Part shown: positions 61,053-64,000 of the stretch, piece after piece
Layout of the letters: every line of letters starts with the position of its first letter
Numbering within the stretch: the first letter of the stretch is position 1
NCBI GenBank assembly: GCA_032209605.1
Contig: JASFXZ010000004.1
Location: 33,328,401 to 33,392,400, forward strand
DNA from: Mactromeris polynyma
Lineage: Eukaryota; Mollusca; Bivalvia; Venerida; Mactridae
Direction of reading: 5' to 3'
Length of the DNA: 64,000 bases
Notes under the pieces: model-generated
What the model was told of the DNA's origin: nothing
Database searches by the model: none
The model's input: the letters and a program-made list of their open reading frames with translations, nothing else
Position numbers and translations under genes: made by a program

Positions 61053-63916
61053 TCAAAAATCTTCATCGGCCAAAGTGATCAAATACTGGCCACATTGGGA
61101 CCTTTTAATAGTCCTATTCTCATCTACTGCACCATTGCTTCCATTTTCTCTAGAACATGACATAACTTGGGAACAGACTTTGACGATTTTATTGCGAATT
61201 GTCTTATCTAACATTACGAATAAAATAAAATTACAAAATCCTTGAGCAGGGTCGCCAAACGCTTGCATATAAAAGAACACTTCGTTATAAATCGTCTTGC
61301 ATGGTTCGACTTGATTGTAGAGTGTGATTTTCATGAAGAATCGAATCGTTCCCCAAATTCTGAGCACATACAACACAAACCACACGTACAGAAAATTCTG
61401 ATCTTCGTCTCGCACGCTTGGATGAATATCTCTGAAGCTAACATTTCGATGATGCAATTGCTGTGAAAGAGACAATGTTCAATGATAAACACAATAGTTA
61501 AACTTATATTATGGTTTTAAAATAATATATATACATGTATATTAAAATTTTACATAAATAACACCTCAAAAGTGAGACCACTTCATGAAAAATCTAATTT
61601 TCATGGACCAATTATCACTTTTTCGTCCATATTTTCACTCGATAATCCGACCAATGCAAAGTTGTCTGTCTAACACTCCAATAAATATTTATAATCACCA
61701 ATATCTAGAAGAAATATGAATATATGATATACCGATATACTACCGACATGATATAAATTTACCAAAGATACCACTAACAGTTCCTGGTACGATCCGGACA
61801 TCAGGTCCGGTTGTAGGAAAAACATACTTTTTTAAGTGTCAAACAACGTAACGCTTTTCGATGTTGAATGCAATGTTCAAGACGCAGTTGTTAGAAGAGG
61901 CCGTTGAGTGAGATATATTGTTTCGATAGGAATGACTGTAAACTATAAATTCGTATATAATTAACAACACTTTGATATTATATGGTAATGATTTCGTCAG
62001 TAGACACAGTAATATATAGGTGTTATCATTACGCCCGCGTTTGTTTGTTTTGTTTTCGTTATCTTCACTAATTATCCAGTCATCATATTGATAAACAATG
62101 AGACACGACACAGCTTTTTATTTTTAAATTATCAATAACATAAGATATTAAATACAGTCAGACCTCGTTCATTCGAATACATTGGGTTTGAAATTTTATT
62201 TTTGAATAACACATAGCCCTAAGTAGATACACCGGGACCTGATATTTTTTTCGGATGATACAAAGTTTTCGCATAAAAGGTTGTTGAATACATGAGGTTA
62301 GACTGTACATGATATTATGGTAAATTAGCATGTATATTTGTACACCTAACTTTGAACTTGCTTATGCAATTGTACAAAAAAAACGTGAGGGGCATGATGT
62401 TTCACAAAAGTCTCTTGTTTAAAATATACATGTGCTTCTCCCACCAGTAAAATTGAGGTTAAATTTACACAAATGAGCATGAATTAAGAAATTGGATTTG
62501 ATATTCAAGAAAACTTAAACACATACCATGTGTATTTTAAGAAGCACGTATAATGAAGTTGTCAACAAATAACACAGGATTTCCCATCCTTTACCAGCGA
62601 CAAACATCCATACAACGTGGTTTGGTTGGCTTTCATCAATCCAGCACCATGGACCTGTACCGACTGTACTGTTGCTTAAGTCTTCATCAGTAAAATGTTT
62701 GCCTAGCACATCAAATTCTCTGCCTGCAATTCCTACGATTATTGCTGTAATTGAATAATTGTCAATACCAAACGAGTTACCATATTTACTAAATAGATTA
62801 TATGAGTTTTTTAAACGATAATTGTTTCTATATAATCCGCTTAGGCAAAAAGGATTATACAAGAATTCGCAGGTAAACGCACTTCGCAGTATCCGCCCTT
62901 CAGTATGCACCATATGTAGATAAATAATCAACGACATGCAAAACTTAGAGCGAGCATTTTATAGAAAAACTTTTTATTTGGTTACCATTAAAATTTAGAT
63001 TATCGCCTCGTAGCATCGCTCGACGTAGTAATTACGTAAAGATTCAGCGCTATGACAAGATAATATATTCGACATTTCTGGACAAAATTAATGACAGACT
63101 TTTGTCACAATTCCAACAGAAACACTTACCAGGAATTAGCCAAGATAATACATTAGCTGCATACACTAACTTCGATTTAGATTCCCCATCGAAACGGTAT
63201 ACCACAGTAGAGAAAAGCAGAATTGCTATAGCGACGGTTAAGTTGAATGAAACGAGACTTGAGAATGTAGTTAAATAACTTTGGTATATGCAAACAGTTT
63301 GGAATGTATTGGTATACGATGCGACCGAAGATATTAGGTATCCTGAAAATATACCAAGTTCAAACATCAATATCAAATATCAAAACTGAAGTCAAAAGTC
63401 AATGTGTGCATGTTATAGTAACCGCACGATTACAGCTGATTCTGATTACAAATAGTAATAACTGAACATAGCATAGTGGAAACTTGATATTAAAATGGTT
63501 CATCGCCACAATTTCAGACAGTTTTATTCGAGTATTGACAAAACAACTTACAATACGTGAAAGATAAAGCTAGAACTATGAAATATCCATGCGTAAGTTA
63601 TTAAAAGATAATGCAACAAATGAGCCAGTTCGTGAAAATACAACTAGTGTCATGAATTTTAAAGGAATTTTTAACCAGAAATGTCAAAAAACACATGATT
63701 ATTGAATACAAAATGAATACACCGGTACATACCAGAAGCAGATAGGCCATCAGCAATTGACAAGAAGGTGAATAATTTTCTTGTTGGATTCCTGATTTCC
63801 GGTAGCCATATATATGTCCATTTGATGACACACGATCCTACTATAGACAAACAGCAACTAACTGTGGATAACGCAAGAGCAGTTGAAGGAAACGAAATTC
63901 GTCCTACTGAATACAT
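61053..63916 (-). CDS. GPR157-like seven-transmembrane receptor, copy F
   Basis: Exons 63916-63733, 63342-63130, 62744-62527 and 61460-61053 (184, 213, 218 and 408 nt) give 1023 nt, 340 residues plus stop, in phases 1, 1, 0 with GT-AG introns. The start is MYSVGRISFP as in D. The core marks are intact: TM3 Cys, 'GTGPWCWID' with Asn-Ser-Thr, 'GKGWEILCY', 'LRIWGTIRFF' and 'GDPAQGFCN'. There are two oddities. TM1 carries Lys where the others have Ile ('SCVIKWTYIW', one base changed), which would place a charge in the membrane. In the tail a 2-base deletion (CCTATTCTC against CCTGTATTCTC near 61117) shifts the frame, so the end reads 'DENRTIKRSQCGQYLITLAD' instead of 'DENTGLLKGPNVASSW'. It may be functional or in early decay. 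Confidence 0.85.
62155..62305. mobile_element. Tigger-like MITE in intron 3 (S6 copy)
   Basis: 151-bp copy with the clearest ends: TA (62153-62154), then CAGTCAGACCTCGTTCATTC at the left; TGAGGTTAGACTG then TA (62306-62307) at the right. See the S1 copy at 16982. Confidence 0.7.
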
Positions 63917-64000
63917 CGTTAAACAAGTTTTCTTTAATAGTATTACTTCAAAGGCTTGAACGTAATTTTACACCGGTCAAACATTTTACGCATGTTACAC

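Larger units (their letters stand above)
59151..64000. repeat. Tandem duplication unit S6 (runs off the window)
   Basis: Last unit, starting with the usual block (59157-59360) and the 97-bp insertion near 59490-59585. It holds receptor copy F. The window ends about 85 bp upstream of the start codon of F, so its promoter is not fully included. Confidence 0.85.

Overview
The window is eukaryotic nuclear DNA and most probably comes from a bivalve mollusc. It is AT-rich, its genes are split by GT-AG introns, intergenic space is large, and there are many short DNA transposons. Two repeats look typical of molluscs: a tRNA-derived SINE ending in a 'GGCGTTAAACCC' plus (AAAC)n tail, and degenerate repeats introduced by runs of CCGT/CTGT. 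Nothing bacterial (operons, Shine-Dalgarno sites, CRISPR) is present. The taxon is inferred from repeat style and one receptor family; I could not search a database.

Layout. 1-13.2 kb is single-copy, gene-poor DNA. It holds a 1.5-kb minisatellite with a 24-bp unit (1.5-3.06 kb), tRNA-derived SINE material (0.6-0.9 and 3.78-4.06 kb), a short 25-28 bp tandem repeat (7.85-8.02 kb), and no gene I can support. From about 13.25 kb to the end the window is a tandem segmental duplication. Six head-to-tail units (S1-S6) begin near 13.25, 21.41, 25.54, 38.29, 46.01 and 59.15 kb. Each starts with the same plus-strand block carrying an AATAAA-rich tail, and each holds, on the minus strand, all or part of a four-exon gene for a seven-transmembrane receptor of the GPR157 type.

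Genes. Four copies are complete in structure with identical exon phases (1, 1, 0): A (15.6-18.9 kb), C (40.3-44.5 kb), D (49.6-53.6 kb) and F (61.1-63.9 kb). They predict proteins of about 318, 341, 334 and 340 residues, against about 335 for vertebrate GPR157. Copy B (29.2-31.9 kb) is a pseudogene: exon 1 is gone, exon 3 has a 2-bp insertion and exon 4 has a nonsense codon. S2 keeps only an internally deleted exon 4 (23.0-23.2 kb). S5 carries a further remnant, E (55.3-56.7 kb), with a broken exon 2 and a stub of exon 1. Lesions in the otherwise intact copies cluster in the cytoplasmic tail.

Mobile DNA. Comparing paralogous units gives empty sites, so several insertions can be delimited to the base. 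They include a decayed Tc1-like DD34E transposon with 24-bp inverted repeats and TA duplication (26.0-27.5 kb); a 5.16-kb insertion flanked by TTAA (33.05-38.21 kb) carrying a two-exon Myb/SANT-like domain fragment; a 574-bp Mutator-like element with a 10-bp target duplication (41.0-41.6 kb); small TA-flanked MITEs in intron 3; and a pogo/Tigger-like element (47.2-48.3 kb). A 31-bp minisatellite (57.98-58.77 kb) has grown from a sequence that is single-copy in the sister units. Nothing here is a defence or biosynthetic system; the main novelty is the lineage-specific GPR157-like receptor array and the datable record of its decay and of transposon arrival.
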